Positions 24,985-34,067 of a stretch of 64,000 nucleotides of DNA are shown here, piece by piece. Below the pieces are notes generated by a model. That model did not search any database and was not told the DNA's origin. It was given only the letters and a program-made list of their open reading frames with translations. The stretch is from assembly GCA_017465865.1 (NCBI GenBank), contig JAFTVF010000013.1, positions 186,001-250,000 of the forward strand. Direction: 5' to 3'. Made by a program: the position numbers and the translations under genes. The stretch comes from Clostridia bacterium (GTDB lineage Bacteria; Bacillota; Clostridia; Christensenellales; Borkfalkiaceae). Position 1 is the stretch's first letter. Every line of letters begins with the position of its first letter.

Positions 24985-25809
24985 TTATTCGATAACCGTC
25001 GTCGTATTCGCTTTTGCAAGCACGCGTTTTTGATTTAACCACAAATATACGTCCGTGCCCGAGGGATTGTATACCTTATCCCCCGCCGCGCTGAAAATAA
25101 GCCCCTCGTACGCTTTCACGTAATCGTAGATCTCTACGTTCGTCGCGTGCCAGATATCGTCGCGCTCGGCTACCTTTTGCCCGAATTTTTCAATGATCTC
25201 CCAGTTGTTTTGATCCTCGTATTCGTAGCTGTGTCCCCACAGATAAAACAGCTTCGGATACGCCCTGTACTCCTTATCGGGCTGTTCAGCAAAGAACTTA
25301 TCTAAAAGCTCAAAGAGGTTTTCCGCCGCGTGCCGACAGGTGGGTTTGAGCCGTAACCAGTCGGTAGGGATATCAAAGCTGTTCGAGCTGACCGTCGTAC
25401 GGAAATAGGACACACCCAAAGTTTTCAAAACGTTCACGATCTCGTCGTTGCACACGCCGAACGCGTACGCTCCGCCACGCATGATCGTCCCAAAGGTCTG
25501 TTCCAGCTTGATTTTATCTTCGTAATATTCTTTCAAAATATCCGCGCCCGTGCAACCGCCTAAAAACGCGTGGTCCAGACCGTGCATTGCGACTTCCATA
25601 CCCGAATTTTTATACAATTCCACGGCGTCCGCCTCGTTCATGCGCCTGTAAAACGTATCCGACAGCATACCGCCGTTGACGTTGAACGTGCCTTTCAAGC
25701 CGTAGCGTTGCATAATTTCGACGAGGCGTTTATCGAATACCACCGCGTCGTCGTAGCTGAGCGTCATTGCCTTGGCTTTCCAGCCGGGAAACCTCATAAA
25801 TCTTTGCAT
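24985..25809 (-). CDS. Polysaccharide deacetylase-like protein (CE4 fold)
   Basis: A 274-residue NodB-type protein. The first motif appears as SYDDA (Asp20, Asp21) in place of TFDDG, and the second as HGLDH (His76, His80), which gives the Asp-His-His metal triad. There is no signal peptide, so it acts in the cytosol, probably removing acyl groups from imported sugars. AAGGAG lies before the ATG; the start overlaps the end of eutH by 16 bp, showing translational coupling. The gene belongs to operon III. A changed first motif leaves open a shift in substrate. Confidence 0.8.
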   Translation of the reverse strand: MQRFMRFPGWKAKAMTLSYDDAVVFDKRLVEIMQRYGLKGTFNVNGGMLSDTFYRRMNEADAVELYKNSGMEVAMHGLDHAFLGGCTGADILKEYYEDKIKLEQTFGTIMRGGAYAFGVCNDEIVNVLKTLGVSYFRTTVSSNSFDIPTDWLRLKPTCRHAAENLFELLDKFFAEQPDKEYRAYPKLFYLWGHSYEYEDQNNWEIIEKFGQKVAERDDIWHATNVEIYDYVKAYEGLIFSAAGDKVYNPSGTDVYLWLNQKRVLAKANTTTVIE

Positions 25810-26891
25810 ACTTTCTCCTTTTTCCTTATCCGATTATATAAAAATTGCGCGACGAACAGGGCAGTAACCCCTGCAACCAATTTCCCGACGATCATACACG
25901 CGACGTAGTCCGCATTGACGGACAGCGTGAAGCCCAAATGGCTTGCAAAGGTAAACGCCGCCGACACCGCAAACGCGGCGTTGAGCACTACGCCTTTGTC
26001 GTCCATATCTTTCATTGTTCCAAACGCGATAGAATTCGAGGCAAGCGTGGATAAAAACCCGATCGCCGACACCGCGTTTATCCCCAGCTTCCCGCCTAAT
26101 TTCTTCATGGGTTTGTCTAAGAGTTTCGACAGCAACCGCACGAGCGGGAACGCGCCCGTCAATACCGCGGCGGCGTTAAAAATAACGCTTGCGCCCTCCT
26201 CGATCGGCGCGGTATACGGTATGAGTTTGATCCCCGTAAGCAGTTCGAAAATCCCCGCGACGAGTCCGACGATAATCACCGCTTTGATCCCCACGCCAAA
26301 GCCCTTAAAAATTTTTACGCAGACCTGCGGTATTTTCAAAAGCCCGACCGCGAGTAATACCGCGAACAAAAGGAGTGGTATCAAGCTCGCGAGCAAATCG
26401 ACGAACGGTAACCCGCACATGAGCCCTGAAACGAAACAGCCCAAAGGAATGGTTACGATCCCGCACATGAGCCCCAAAGTCAGAAGATCGTGCTGTTCTT
26501 TCGCAACGATACCCATGGCAAACGGAATGGTAAACGAGATCGTCGCGCCCATCATTGAGCCAACGATCAAGCCGTTAAAATACCCCGCCTCGGGCGTTTT
26601 TGCAAGCTCCTGCGCCAGCGTTGCTCCACCCATATCGTTGGCAATCAACAACCCAACGACGGACGACGGTTCGAAAAAGGGGATTATCTTAGAAACACCC
26701 GTCAGTAGGGGCGCGATAAGCCTCGCAATAGACGGCGCAAGCACGATCATACCGACCATAGACAATGCCATAACGCCAAGTAGCATCAAACCGCGTTCAA
26801 ATTCTTTGCCTAAGCCAAATTTATTGCCGATAATCAAATCCAGCGCTCCTAAGACGGAAAAACACGCCATCACAAAAGAAATCGGGTTCAT
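25794..26891 (-). CDS. eutH: EutH-like ethanolamine transporter
   Basis: A polytopic membrane protein of 365 residues with about ten hydrophobic segments. It carries EutH features: VLGALDLIIGNKFGLGKEFERG near the start, FFEPSSVVGLLIANDMGGATLAQELA in the middle, and SNSIAFGTMKDMDDKG near the end, the stretches noted here only as landmarks. EutH carries ethanolamine across the membrane in the eut pathway. No eut enzymes or shell proteins are in the window, so it is a stand-alone copy inside a glycan operon. ATG 26891 lies two bases after the stop of the PHP gene (coupled start); a TTG at 26897 is an alternative. Whether it still moves ethanolamine or another amine is unknown. Confidence 0.85.
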   Translation of the reverse strand: MNPISFVMACFSVLGALDLIIGNKFGLGKEFERGLMLLGVMALSMVGMIVLAPSIARLIAPLLTGVSKIIPFFEPSSVVGLLIANDMGGATLAQELAKTPEAGYFNGLIVGSMMGATISFTIPFAMGIVAKEQHDLLTLGLMCGIVTIPLGCFVSGLMCGLPFVDLLASLIPLLLFAVLLAVGLLKIPQVCVKIFKGFGVGIKAVIIVGLVAGIFELLTGIKLIPYTAPIEEGASVIFNAAAVLTGAFPLVRLLSKLLDKPMKKLGGKLGINAVSAIGFLSTLASNSIAFGTMKDMDDKGVVLNAAFAVSAAFTFASHLGFTLSVNADYVACMIVGKLVAGVTALFVAQFLYNRIRKKEKVCKDL

Positions 26892-26893
26892 AA

Positions 26894-27715
26894 TCAATCA
26901 AGAGCCAAGCCCTTAAATCCCTCCTTTGTAAACACCTGCAATTCCCGAACGCCGCACGCTTTGCATACTTCTACAGCTTGCTCGAAACCGTAGGTTAAAA
27001 AACGGTTGTCGTGGCAATCGGAAGAAAGCACCACGCCGCAGTTCATTTTCGCGATCTCCTGTAAAATGAAAGTACTCGGATACGGCGAGGTTCGATACCC
27101 CCTCGCCACCGCGCCCGTATTCACCTCGAATACGTTGATTTTTTCCGCCAAGGCGTGTACGCAATCGAGCGCGTATTTTTTATATTCCTGCGAATTTTCA
27201 TTAAAAAACGCAACCGACTCGCTGTGTTTCGTAATCAAATCGAAATGCCCGACGATATCGAAATTTCCGTAGCTTGGCAGGCTGGCAAGCTGACGATAAT
27301 ATTCCTTTGCATACCGCATACCGTCGCCGTCGAAATAGTTATCAATAACCTCTTGCACCGCTTGCGCGTCGCGGTCAAAACCCACGAACTCATTCCCTAT
27401 TTTCAGGTAATGCACCGTGCCGATCAGATAATCGTAACCCTGCATATCGTCGTCGGAATACATATCGAATTCCAAACCGCAATAGACCTCGATTTGCGCT
27501 TTGTATTTTTCTTTCAGTCGGGCGATTTCCCGTTTATAGCGCGCCGTCTTTTCCACGCTCATACAATAGGCTTGATTAGAATAGCTCGTATACGAATGCC
27601 CCGAAAAGCCGATCGAAGTCAAGCCCGTTTCCAAGGCTTTGCGTACGGTATCCTCGTATTCGTTTTTTCCGTCGCACAGCACCCCGTGCGTATGTAAATT
27701 TTGCGGATAAAACAC
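26894..27715 (-). CDS. PHP-domain phosphatase (histidinol-phosphatase type)
   Basis: A 273-residue PHP protein with metal-binding motifs in order: NLHTHG (7-12), GFSGHS, GLEFDMY, IGTVHYL, GHFDLITKH, FEVNTGA and LSSDCHD. This set fits the HisK-type histidinol-phosphate phosphatases, which hydrolyse small phosphomonoesters. There are no other his genes here, so a sugar phosphate, phosphoethanolamine or similar compound is at least as likely as histidinol phosphate. The start is a GTG with AAAGGGG about 10 bases upstream. It is the first gene of operon III, under the AraC-linked promoter at 27772-27800. Confidence 0.85.
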   Translation of the reverse strand: MFYPQNLHTHGVLCDGKNEYEDTVRKALETGLTSIGFSGHSYTSYSNQAYCMSVEKTARYKREIARLKEKYKAQIEVYCGLEFDMYSDDDMQGYDYLIGTVHYLKIGNEFVGFDRDAQAVQEVIDNYFDGDGMRYAKEYYRQLASLPSYGNFDIVGHFDLITKHSESVAFFNENSQEYKKYALDCVHALAEKINVFEVNTGAVARGYRTSPYPSTFILQEIAKMNCGVVLSSDCHDNRFLTYGFEQAVEVCKACGVRELQVFTKEGFKGLALD

Positions 27716-27771
27716 AGCTTTTGATCCCCTTTATCCATATTCTTTCGTCGAAGAAATAAACTTCCATTAAG

Positions 27772-27800
27772 ATTATAAAACATTTTTTCCCGAATTGCAA
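27772..27800 (-). promoter_or_regulatory. Promoter of operon III
   Basis: TTGCAA (27795-27800) and TATAAT (27772-27777) are 17 bp apart. The leader to the GTG of the PHP gene is about 50 nt. Confidence 0.75.
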
Positions 27801-27838
27801 TACTTTTTATTGATAAAAATATTCTGTCTATCGACTTT
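27799..27838 (-). promoter_or_regulatory. Likely AraC activator site of operon III
   Basis: TCGAT (27830-27834) and TCAAT (27809-27813) are 21 bp apart in the same orientation. The element matches 20878-20917 ungapped and at the same distance from the -10, while the coding regions next to it are unrelated. Confidence 0.65.
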
Positions 27839-27845
27839 TCGCCAA

Positions 27846-27875
27846 AAAAACGGGCGTTTTTGAAAAACGCCCGTT
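27846..27875 (-). terminator. Terminator of the system II operon
   Basis: AACGGGCGTTTTT and AAAAACGCCCGTT form a 12-13 bp stem followed on the minus strand by a run of T. It overlaps the stop codon of the gene at 27874 and lies only a few bases before the regulatory region of operon III. Confidence 0.85.
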
Positions 27876-29205
27876 ATTCGTCTTTTATAAGAATCTTGCC
27901 CACCCTTGCATAATGCCCGTTAAGCTCCGCGTCGGTTGCAAAATACGCCTTGGGATGCTCTCCACCGCCAAGCCCCAGCTCTACTTCGTACTCTCCAGCT
28001 TTCAAATGCTTGGGCAACGGAATATCCAGCTCTATTTTCCCTTTCCCCGGCAGCCACGTACGAACGTCCGCGTCCGTTTGCATTTCGAAGTCCCCCGCCT
28101 CGCCCGTCAAGCGCACGTACAGAGGCATTTCGTGATAGATCGGCGCAACGCCCACGTTGTCGATCCCCAATACCGCGCGAACGGTTTCACCGCAACGGGA
28201 ACGCTCGGGGCAGGCAAAACTGTCTATCACGAAATGATAGCCCATCTTATCCACCCAAGCGTCTATCTTGTCTTTCCATTCCCAAGGAATGGGCAAGGAT
28301 TTTGCATTAAACGTGCTCACGTGCCAATCCAGGGTCGTTTGGATAATGTTATCCAAATCCCAGCCCTGACGTTGCCATTCGCCAAGCCACCAATACGACT
28401 CGAAGGATACGTGCCCGCGTTGCCAAGCCGTAGGAAAATTCTCCTGAGTTGTCCGAACGTATTCATAGGTTAAGTGCGGTTTTCCGATACAGTCTGCACG
28501 CCAACCCGCCTTATTTCTTTCGTTTAGCTTATCAAGCAACCATAAAGGCACCATTTGCCCGATAAGTCGGGTATTCGGAAACGCACAAATATAAGAGTTT
28601 ACAAAATCCTCGATTTGCTCTTCAGTGAACAGGTCCACACTGCTCCCCTCCCCCCAAGAACCGGGCAAGGAAATATCCAAAAATCCAAATGCAGGATCTC
28701 CGTCAAAGCGTTCGCCTATTTTTCGGAGCGCCGTTCCGAAATATTCCAAAAACAACGGCGAGGTGGGCGACGTTTTTACGCGCTCGCCTATCGGTCTTGC
28801 AGGGCAATCGATCTTTTCTTTCAACCAATCGGGTACGTCGTCCGTTTCTCTGGTGCTGTGTGGCATCAACCGAAACATTAAGGTCTGTTCGTTTTTCCGT
28901 GCTTTTTGTAAAATTTTCTCGATAAACGCGTAATTATATTCCCCCTGCTTCGGTTCGAATTCTTTCCATAAAATACGGATATACACGACCGAGCAATCGG
29001 GATAATAGCCCTGCGCCCTGCCCTTTTCCTCGACGTAATCGGGAATAGGATAACATTCTACGTGTTCGGTTTCCGTCATATTGTTTTCAGGCTTTACCAC
29101 CAAATCGGAATACAACTCGTCGTTTCTGAAATGCTGAAAACTCGTAAACCCGATATAGGGATTCTGTTTCGCTTCTTTTTTGTAATGATACCGCTCTATT
29201 TTCAT
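27874..29205 (-). CDS. Putative glycosidase: TIM barrel with C-terminal DUF4832-like beta domain
   Basis: A 443-residue cytosolic protein. The barrel has RILWKEFEPKQGEYNY near residue 95, a pattern seen in clan GH-A-type enzymes (R-x-x-W-x-x-x-E-P-x-x-G-x-Y). It continues with LPGSWGEG in mid-barrel (candidate acid/base Glu) and HVSFESYWWLGEW later (candidate nucleophile region). The last 120 residues form a beta sandwich with GIDNVGVAPIYHEMPLYVRL and LKAGEYEVELGLGG, the style of DUF4832. It is the last gene of the long operon, 17 bp after the GH125 gene. Specificity is not known. Confidence 0.65.
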   Translation of the reverse strand: MKIERYHYKKEAKQNPYIGFTSFQHFRNDELYSDLVVKPENNMTETEHVECYPIPDYVEEKGRAQGYYPDCSVVYIRILWKEFEPKQGEYNYAFIEKILQKARKNEQTLMFRLMPHSTRETDDVPDWLKEKIDCPARPIGERVKTSPTSPLFLEYFGTALRKIGERFDGDPAFGFLDISLPGSWGEGSSVDLFTEEQIEDFVNSYICAFPNTRLIGQMVPLWLLDKLNERNKAGWRADCIGKPHLTYEYVRTTQENFPTAWQRGHVSFESYWWLGEWQRQGWDLDNIIQTTLDWHVSTFNAKSLPIPWEWKDKIDAWVDKMGYHFVIDSFACPERSRCGETVRAVLGIDNVGVAPIYHEMPLYVRLTGEAGDFEMQTDADVRTWLPGKGKIELDIPLPKHLKAGEYEVELGLGGGEHPKAYFATDAELNGHYARVGKILIKDE

Positions 29206-29221
29206 ATTATTACCTTATCAC

Positions 29222-30541
29222 TTAAAATTTGATACAGCTACTCTTTTCTAAAATCATATACGAAAACAAAGAATTTGCCCAAGCAAACCAAGGCCGCGAA
29301 TACACGGTATCGTCGTCCTTATCCACCGCCTCGTGCATATATCCCGTTCCGCCCGTGCTGTTTACCAGCATACGCACACATTCGCGTATCTCCGCTTCGT
29401 CCTCGCTTGTTAAAGCGCGGATAATCAAGGACAAGGGCCAAACGCGGTTTTTAGGCGTATGCGGACTGCCGATCCCCTTTAACACCTTCCCCTCGAAATA
29501 GTACGGATTTTCAAAGCTCAGCATATATTCCCGCGTGTTTTTGTACACCTGCCCGTCTATATACGGGTATTCGTAATAGGGCATTGCAAGAAGATTTGGA
29601 ATATTCGCGTCGTCCATAAGGTTATAATTCCCCAGCCCGTCCGTTTCCAACGCGTATATTTTCTTTCCGTCCCTTTCCACGACGGCAAGCCTTTGTAATT
29701 CCGCTTGAATTTCCTTGGCTAAATCTTCGCAAATCTTCGCCCGCGTTCCGTCCCCCAACGCTTCGGAAAATATCGGCGCAAGTTTTGTCAGCACCGCTAC
29801 GATAAACATGTTCCCGGGGAGATAATACCCGTATTGACATTTATCGTCGCTCGGTCGGTATCCCGACCAAACTAAACCGCAATTCGATACAGGCTCGCCT
29901 TTGCCGATCCACAGCCTTTTCTCACGGTTGTAAATCTCGTGATAATACGTCGATTTTTCCGCGTGGTTTTGCTCGGTACGGAATACCTCGATAATTTGAT
30001 CAAACGCCGACAAGAACAACCCGTTTAAGCAGGTTTTATCCCCTGTTTTTTGATAATACCTCGTCAGTAGCCACAGCGGATAGCAAAGGGAATCCAGCTC
30101 GAATTTCCTCTCCCAGACCCACGGGGATTGTTGATCGAGATCGTACGCGTGCCCGTTGCCGTTCGCCGTGCGGTTAAACGCGTTGGCGTACGGGTCGATT
30201 AAAATATACTCAAATTGCTTTTTTAATAATCCCTTGATCAGCTTACGCACCGACGGACATTCGTTTGCAAAAAACAGATATTGCATGACCTGCGCGGAGG
30301 AATCGCGTAGCCACATCGCGGGAATATCCCCCGTGATAACAAACGCCGAGCCATCGTCCTCGAAAAAGGTCGTCGTATAAATCGTATTGAAAAAGCAACG
30401 CTCGAACGTTTCCCGTAATTTTTCGTCTTGCAAACTTGCCTTGAATTTCTCTATGCAGATCCGCAAATCGGAAAAATATTCTTCGTTCATTGTGTTATCA
30501 ATATGACTGAGCCGTAAACGCTCGCCGATAATTTCTTCCAT
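29222..30541 (-). CDS. GH125 exo-alpha-1,6-mannosidase
   Basis: A 439-residue (alpha/alpha)6-barrel enzyme with the GH125 landmarks GDIPAMWLRDSSAQV (71-85), SPWVWERKFELDSLCYPLWL (about 139-158), VWSGYRPSDD (224-233) and a C-terminal AVDKDDDTVYSRPWFAWANS segment. GH125 enzymes are metal-independent inverting mannosidases that remove alpha-1,6-linked mannose from N-glycans or mannan. No signal peptide is present; it works on imported oligosaccharides. AGAGGT precedes the ATG. Its presence points to a mannose-containing substrate for system II. Confidence 0.9.
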   Translation of the reverse strand: MEEIIGERLRLSHIDNTMNEEYFSDLRICIEKFKASLQDEKLRETFERCFFNTIYTTTFFEDDGSAFVITGDIPAMWLRDSSAQVMQYLFFANECPSVRKLIKGLLKKQFEYILIDPYANAFNRTANGNGHAYDLDQQSPWVWERKFELDSLCYPLWLLTRYYQKTGDKTCLNGLFLSAFDQIIEVFRTEQNHAEKSTYYHEIYNREKRLWIGKGEPVSNCGLVWSGYRPSDDKCQYGYYLPGNMFIVAVLTKLAPIFSEALGDGTRAKICEDLAKEIQAELQRLAVVERDGKKIYALETDGLGNYNLMDDANIPNLLAMPYYEYPYIDGQVYKNTREYMLSFENPYYFEGKVLKGIGSPHTPKNRVWPLSLIIRALTSEDEAEIRECVRMLVNSTGGTGYMHEAVDKDDDTVYSRPWFAWANSLFSYMILEKSSCIKF

Positions 30542-30555
30542 TCTTATAACCTCTT

Positions 30556-32727
30556 TTATTTCTCAACGGCAGTAAAGGTAACCGCGTAGCCGTCCGAGCG
30601 TTTCTTCCCGAACAGATCGCCGATACGGATACCCGCGTTCATGAGCGTGCTACCGTGTAAAATTTCGCCCGTTGCTTCGTTTTTATACGCCGTATTCGGG
30701 TCTAACCCCCTTAACCGCAACACGATCGTTTCATATAAACCCGTCGCGTTCAGCTCTAAAAAGGTCAGCTTTGCCTTGTTTTTGTCTTTGGATACTTTCA
30801 TATACGCGCAGAATTTATCGCTTTCGGGCGAGATCAAACGGTATAAATCCCCGTTCAAATTCAAGTCCTCGTCCTTTCGGTATTCTTCCGAATATCCCTT
30901 GAAAACCGCCTTTTCCTCCGCGCTAAATTCACTGAGATCCAGCTCGTACCCGTACGAACCGAACTCCGCGACGCGGTAGCGGAACTCGTAGGAGGATTTG
31001 CGCCCGCTCGTACACTCCCCTTTCGTAAAATGACAACTGATACAAGAAGTAGGATACGCCAAGCTCGTGCCGTATTGAATATACACGCGCGCGTACGGGT
31101 CGGTGTTATCGCTCGTCCAAATCTGCGGGGAATAATACAGCATACCCAAATCAAATCTCCCGCCCCCGCCCGAGCACGTTTCAAACAGCACGGGAAACCG
31201 TGTTTTTAAGATAGACAACAGCTTATACGTGCCCAGCATTTGACGGTGGTATACCTCGCCTTGCGGTGTTACAAACGAACCCGCCTCCGTGGCGTAGCGG
31301 TTGAAATCCCATTTGATATATTCGAGCTGTACACCCTGTAATTCTTCCGTGATACGGTCGGCGATATAGTTTACAACTTCCTCTCGGGTTAAGTCCAAAA
31401 TATACTGACAACGGGAAATGAGCGGTTGTTTCGAAGTGGATAATACCCAATCGGGGTGCGTTCTATAAAGCGCACTGTCCGCGTTGACCATTTCAGGCTC
31501 TATCCAGATCCCGAATTTCAAACCCATACCATGAATTTTTTCGGACAGCCCTTTCAAACCCGCAGGAAACCGCTGTTTGTCCGTGCGCCAATCCCCAAGC
31601 CCCGTTTTCGTGCTTGCGCGAAACCAGCCGTCGTCCAAAACGACGGTATCCGCGCCGCAGTCCAAAGCTTGCTTTGCCAAACTGAGCATAAGCTCTTCCG
31701 TAACGCTGAAATAGCTCGCCTCCCACGAATTGATAACGATAGGTCGGGGTATAAACGCGTATTCCCGCTCGATAATATTCCGACGGATATGGTCGTGGAA
31801 ATTCCGCGACATACCGCCTAAGCCTTGATCGGAATAGGTCATGACCGCTTCGGGCGAAGCCAAGCTCTCGCCCGCGCGCAGGGTCCAGCAAAAGCCCGTA
31901 TGATCCAGCCCCATAATCAAGCGAGTATCCCCTAAATTGCTTACGGAAACCTCTTCGCTGAAATTACTGCTGTACAACAGGTTAAAACCGTACGCCTCGC
32001 CGATATCCTCGTCCGTATTATGCGCGCACAGCGCGATAAACGGGTTTCGGTTATGCGAAGAAATCCCCGTCAAGCTGTTATTTTGGAACACGCCGCGCTT
32101 TAACGGCGCACGCGAAATCTGCGCGCGTTCGTAAAGGTACATTCCCTCTAACGTGATCGTATCGAACTCCATACCGTAAAAATCCAACGACATACTCGCC
32201 GCTTTTTGCACGGTCATCACGCCGTCGCCCGTGTTTTTTATAACCTGCGACCGCGCAATCACGTCCTCGCTTGGATATACGACGTAAAAGAGGGTAAGCT
32301 CTACTTTGTTTTCGTCGTCCGACAGAACTACTTCCAGCGTTTCCGTTTCGGCGTTTTCGCGGGAATACGGCAAACCCTCAATCGGTTTTCTGCCCTTGTA
32401 AATTTGATGCGAACGATACCGCAAACGGTTGCAGTCCAAATTCCCCTCGTAATCGTATACGAGTGAGGGGGTACGGAAATCCCCGCTGTTAAACACGGAA
32501 ACCTCCAAGCCTACGGAGGCGGCGGAAAATTTACGGCTGTCGCGGCTCTCGTGCGCGTGAAACGCGTAAATCTGCCGATTGCCGATATATTTCAAGTCGT
32601 CGCCCGCGATACGCTTTCCGTAATATAAATGCTCTAAAACGCCGTGTTCGGCGATACAGAATGCGTACGAAGTTTTTTCCGTTGTGATATGGAATATCTT
32701 CGTTTGTTCGTTAAAATGAATAGCCAT
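30556..32727 (-). CDS. GH36 alpha-galactosidase
   Basis: A 723-residue protein with the normal GH36 layout: N-terminal beta supersandwich, central TIM barrel and C-terminal beta domain. The nucleophile motif is YIKWDFNR (Asp474), and the acid/base motif is IWTSDNTDP (Asp540). VLDDGWF and CSGGGGRFDLGML are also typical. It is cytosolic and should release alpha-linked galactose, though GH36 also holds alpha-N-acetylgalactosaminidases. AAGGAG stands before the ATG. It is flanked by the GH125 gene and a Gfo/Idh/MocA gene in the same operon. Confidence 0.92.
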   Translation of the reverse strand: MAIHFNEQTKIFHITTEKTSYAFCIAEHGVLEHLYYGKRIAGDDLKYIGNRQIYAFHAHESRDSRKFSAASVGLEVSVFNSGDFRTPSLVYDYEGNLDCNRLRYRSHQIYKGRKPIEGLPYSRENAETETLEVVLSDDENKVELTLFYVVYPSEDVIARSQVIKNTGDGVMTVQKAASMSLDFYGMEFDTITLEGMYLYERAQISRAPLKRGVFQNNSLTGISSHNRNPFIALCAHNTDEDIGEAYGFNLLYSSNFSEEVSVSNLGDTRLIMGLDHTGFCWTLRAGESLASPEAVMTYSDQGLGGMSRNFHDHIRRNIIEREYAFIPRPIVINSWEASYFSVTEELMLSLAKQALDCGADTVVLDDGWFRASTKTGLGDWRTDKQRFPAGLKGLSEKIHGMGLKFGIWIEPEMVNADSALYRTHPDWVLSTSKQPLISRCQYILDLTREEVVNYIADRITEELQGVQLEYIKWDFNRYATEAGSFVTPQGEVYHRQMLGTYKLLSILKTRFPVLFETCSGGGGRFDLGMLYYSPQIWTSDNTDPYARVYIQYGTSLAYPTSCISCHFTKGECTSGRKSSYEFRYRVAEFGSYGYELDLSEFSAEEKAVFKGYSEEYRKDEDLNLNGDLYRLISPESDKFCAYMKVSKDKNKAKLTFLELNATGLYETIVLRLRGLDPNTAYKNEATGEILHGSTLMNAGIRIGDLFGKKRSDGYAVTFTAVEK

Positions 32728-32741
32728 ACCCTTTTTCTCCT

Positions 32742-34055
32742 TTATTTATGTACGTAGCAAACTTCTCCCGTCTTTCTCGATTTTTCCGCGGCAAGCGCCA
32801 TCAAATGGCTCTCGATCGAACGCTCTAAGGTCGTGCCCAGCTCTCCTGTGCCTTGCAGCGCGTCGTAGAAATCCTTGACGAGCATCAAATCCCCGCCGCC
32901 GTGCCCAAAATTGTCGTTGACGGCAAGCGCGCAAATCTCTTTAATGCTCAAAAACCGCGTGCCGTGCCCGTAGCGGGAGATTCGGATATAATCGTTTTCC
33001 TCGTCCATTTCCAGCTCGCCCAGCGTGCCGTGGAAAGTGATTTTTCTGCCCGGCAACGCCGTAAACGCCGTCATGGTCAAGTTGGCTTTGATCCCGTTTT
33101 CAAACTGCATCACCACCGTTTGATTGTCCACGACGTTGTTATCGCAGGCAAACACGCACCGACCGTAATTCGAATTTTCATACGCCTTGCGAATGGACTG
33201 CTCGGTAATCGGACGGGTAAGGTCCACGACGTTAAAGGGCCAGCCCTGTTTTCTCGCCTCGTCGTCCACGTCGGGCTTATCGAACGCCCAGTCGAAATCC
33301 TTTTCCCGTTTCTTTACGTATAATCTCTCCGCGCTGTATACGCAGTCGTGGATATATTTACAGGTTTGACAACGGTCGGACGCGTCCTTGGGCTGATTTT
33401 CACGCTTAAAAAAGGACACGTCGCCCACCGAATACACCGTCTTGCACGCGGAATTTACGTAGTATTGCAACAGGTCCAAATCGTGGCAGCATTTTTGCAT
33501 GATCATCGGCGAGGTTTCTTCGTCGTTCCGCCAATTCCCGCGGACGAAGCTGTGCGCCTGATGCCAGTAAGTTACCTGTTCGATCCAATCGATACAAACG
33601 ACCTTGCCGATCTCTCCGCTGTCGAGCACTTCTTTGAGCTTCAAAAACGCGGGCGCGTAACGCAGAACGTGGCAAACGATCACCTTTTTCTTGTGCTTTT
33701 TATACGCTTCCAACAGCTCGTACAATTCGTCCTCGATCGGCGAAATGGGCTTTTCCAACAAGATATCGTAGCCCAGCTCCAACGCCCGTATGCACATTTT
33801 CACGTGGTCGCGGTCTTGCGTGGCGATCACCAGCGCGTCCGAGCGTTTCTCTTTCAAAAATTCGTCGCTATCCAAAAAACAATTTTGCTCGGAAATTCCC
33901 CAAGCCTCTTGCGCCAAACGGATCTTTTCGGGGTCGGTATCGCAGACCGAAAGGATTTTGAATTTATCCCCGAACTTCTCCGTCATACATTTTCCGTAGG
34001 TGTAATGTCCGCGCGAACCGCAGCCCAAAATCGAAACTGTAAAAATCTTGCTCAT
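32742..34055 (-). CDS. Gfo/Idh/MocA-family oxidoreductase
   Basis: A 437-residue protein with the N-terminal Rossmann motif ILGCGSRG (residues 9-16), a VCDTDPEK strand, IATQDRDH, and the family motif LLEKPISP. The C-terminal domain has the usual HDLDL segment with its catalytic His. An insertion contains a CQTC...HDC cluster (three Cys) of unknown meaning. Relatives oxidise sugars or inositols with NAD(P), and one branch (GH109) cleaves alpha-GalNAc by an NAD-dependent oxidation route. In this operon, next to GH36 and GH4, either a sugar dehydrogenase or an oxidative glycosidase role is possible. Confidence 0.85.
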   Translation of the reverse strand: MSKIFTVSILGCGSRGHYTYGKCMTEKFGDKFKILSVCDTDPEKIRLAQEAWGISEQNCFLDSDEFLKEKRSDALVIATQDRDHVKMCIRALELGYDILLEKPISPIEDELYELLEAYKKHKKKVIVCHVLRYAPAFLKLKEVLDSGEIGKVVCIDWIEQVTYWHQAHSFVRGNWRNDEETSPMIMQKCCHDLDLLQYYVNSACKTVYSVGDVSFFKRENQPKDASDRCQTCKYIHDCVYSAERLYVKKREKDFDWAFDKPDVDDEARKQGWPFNVVDLTRPITEQSIRKAYENSNYGRCVFACDNNVVDNQTVVMQFENGIKANLTMTAFTALPGRKITFHGTLGELEMDEENDYIRISRYGHGTRFLSIKEICALAVNDNFGHGGGDLMLVKDFYDALQGTGELGTTLERSIESHLMALAAEKSRKTGEVCYVHK

Positions 34056-34067
34056 AACTCGTTCTCC

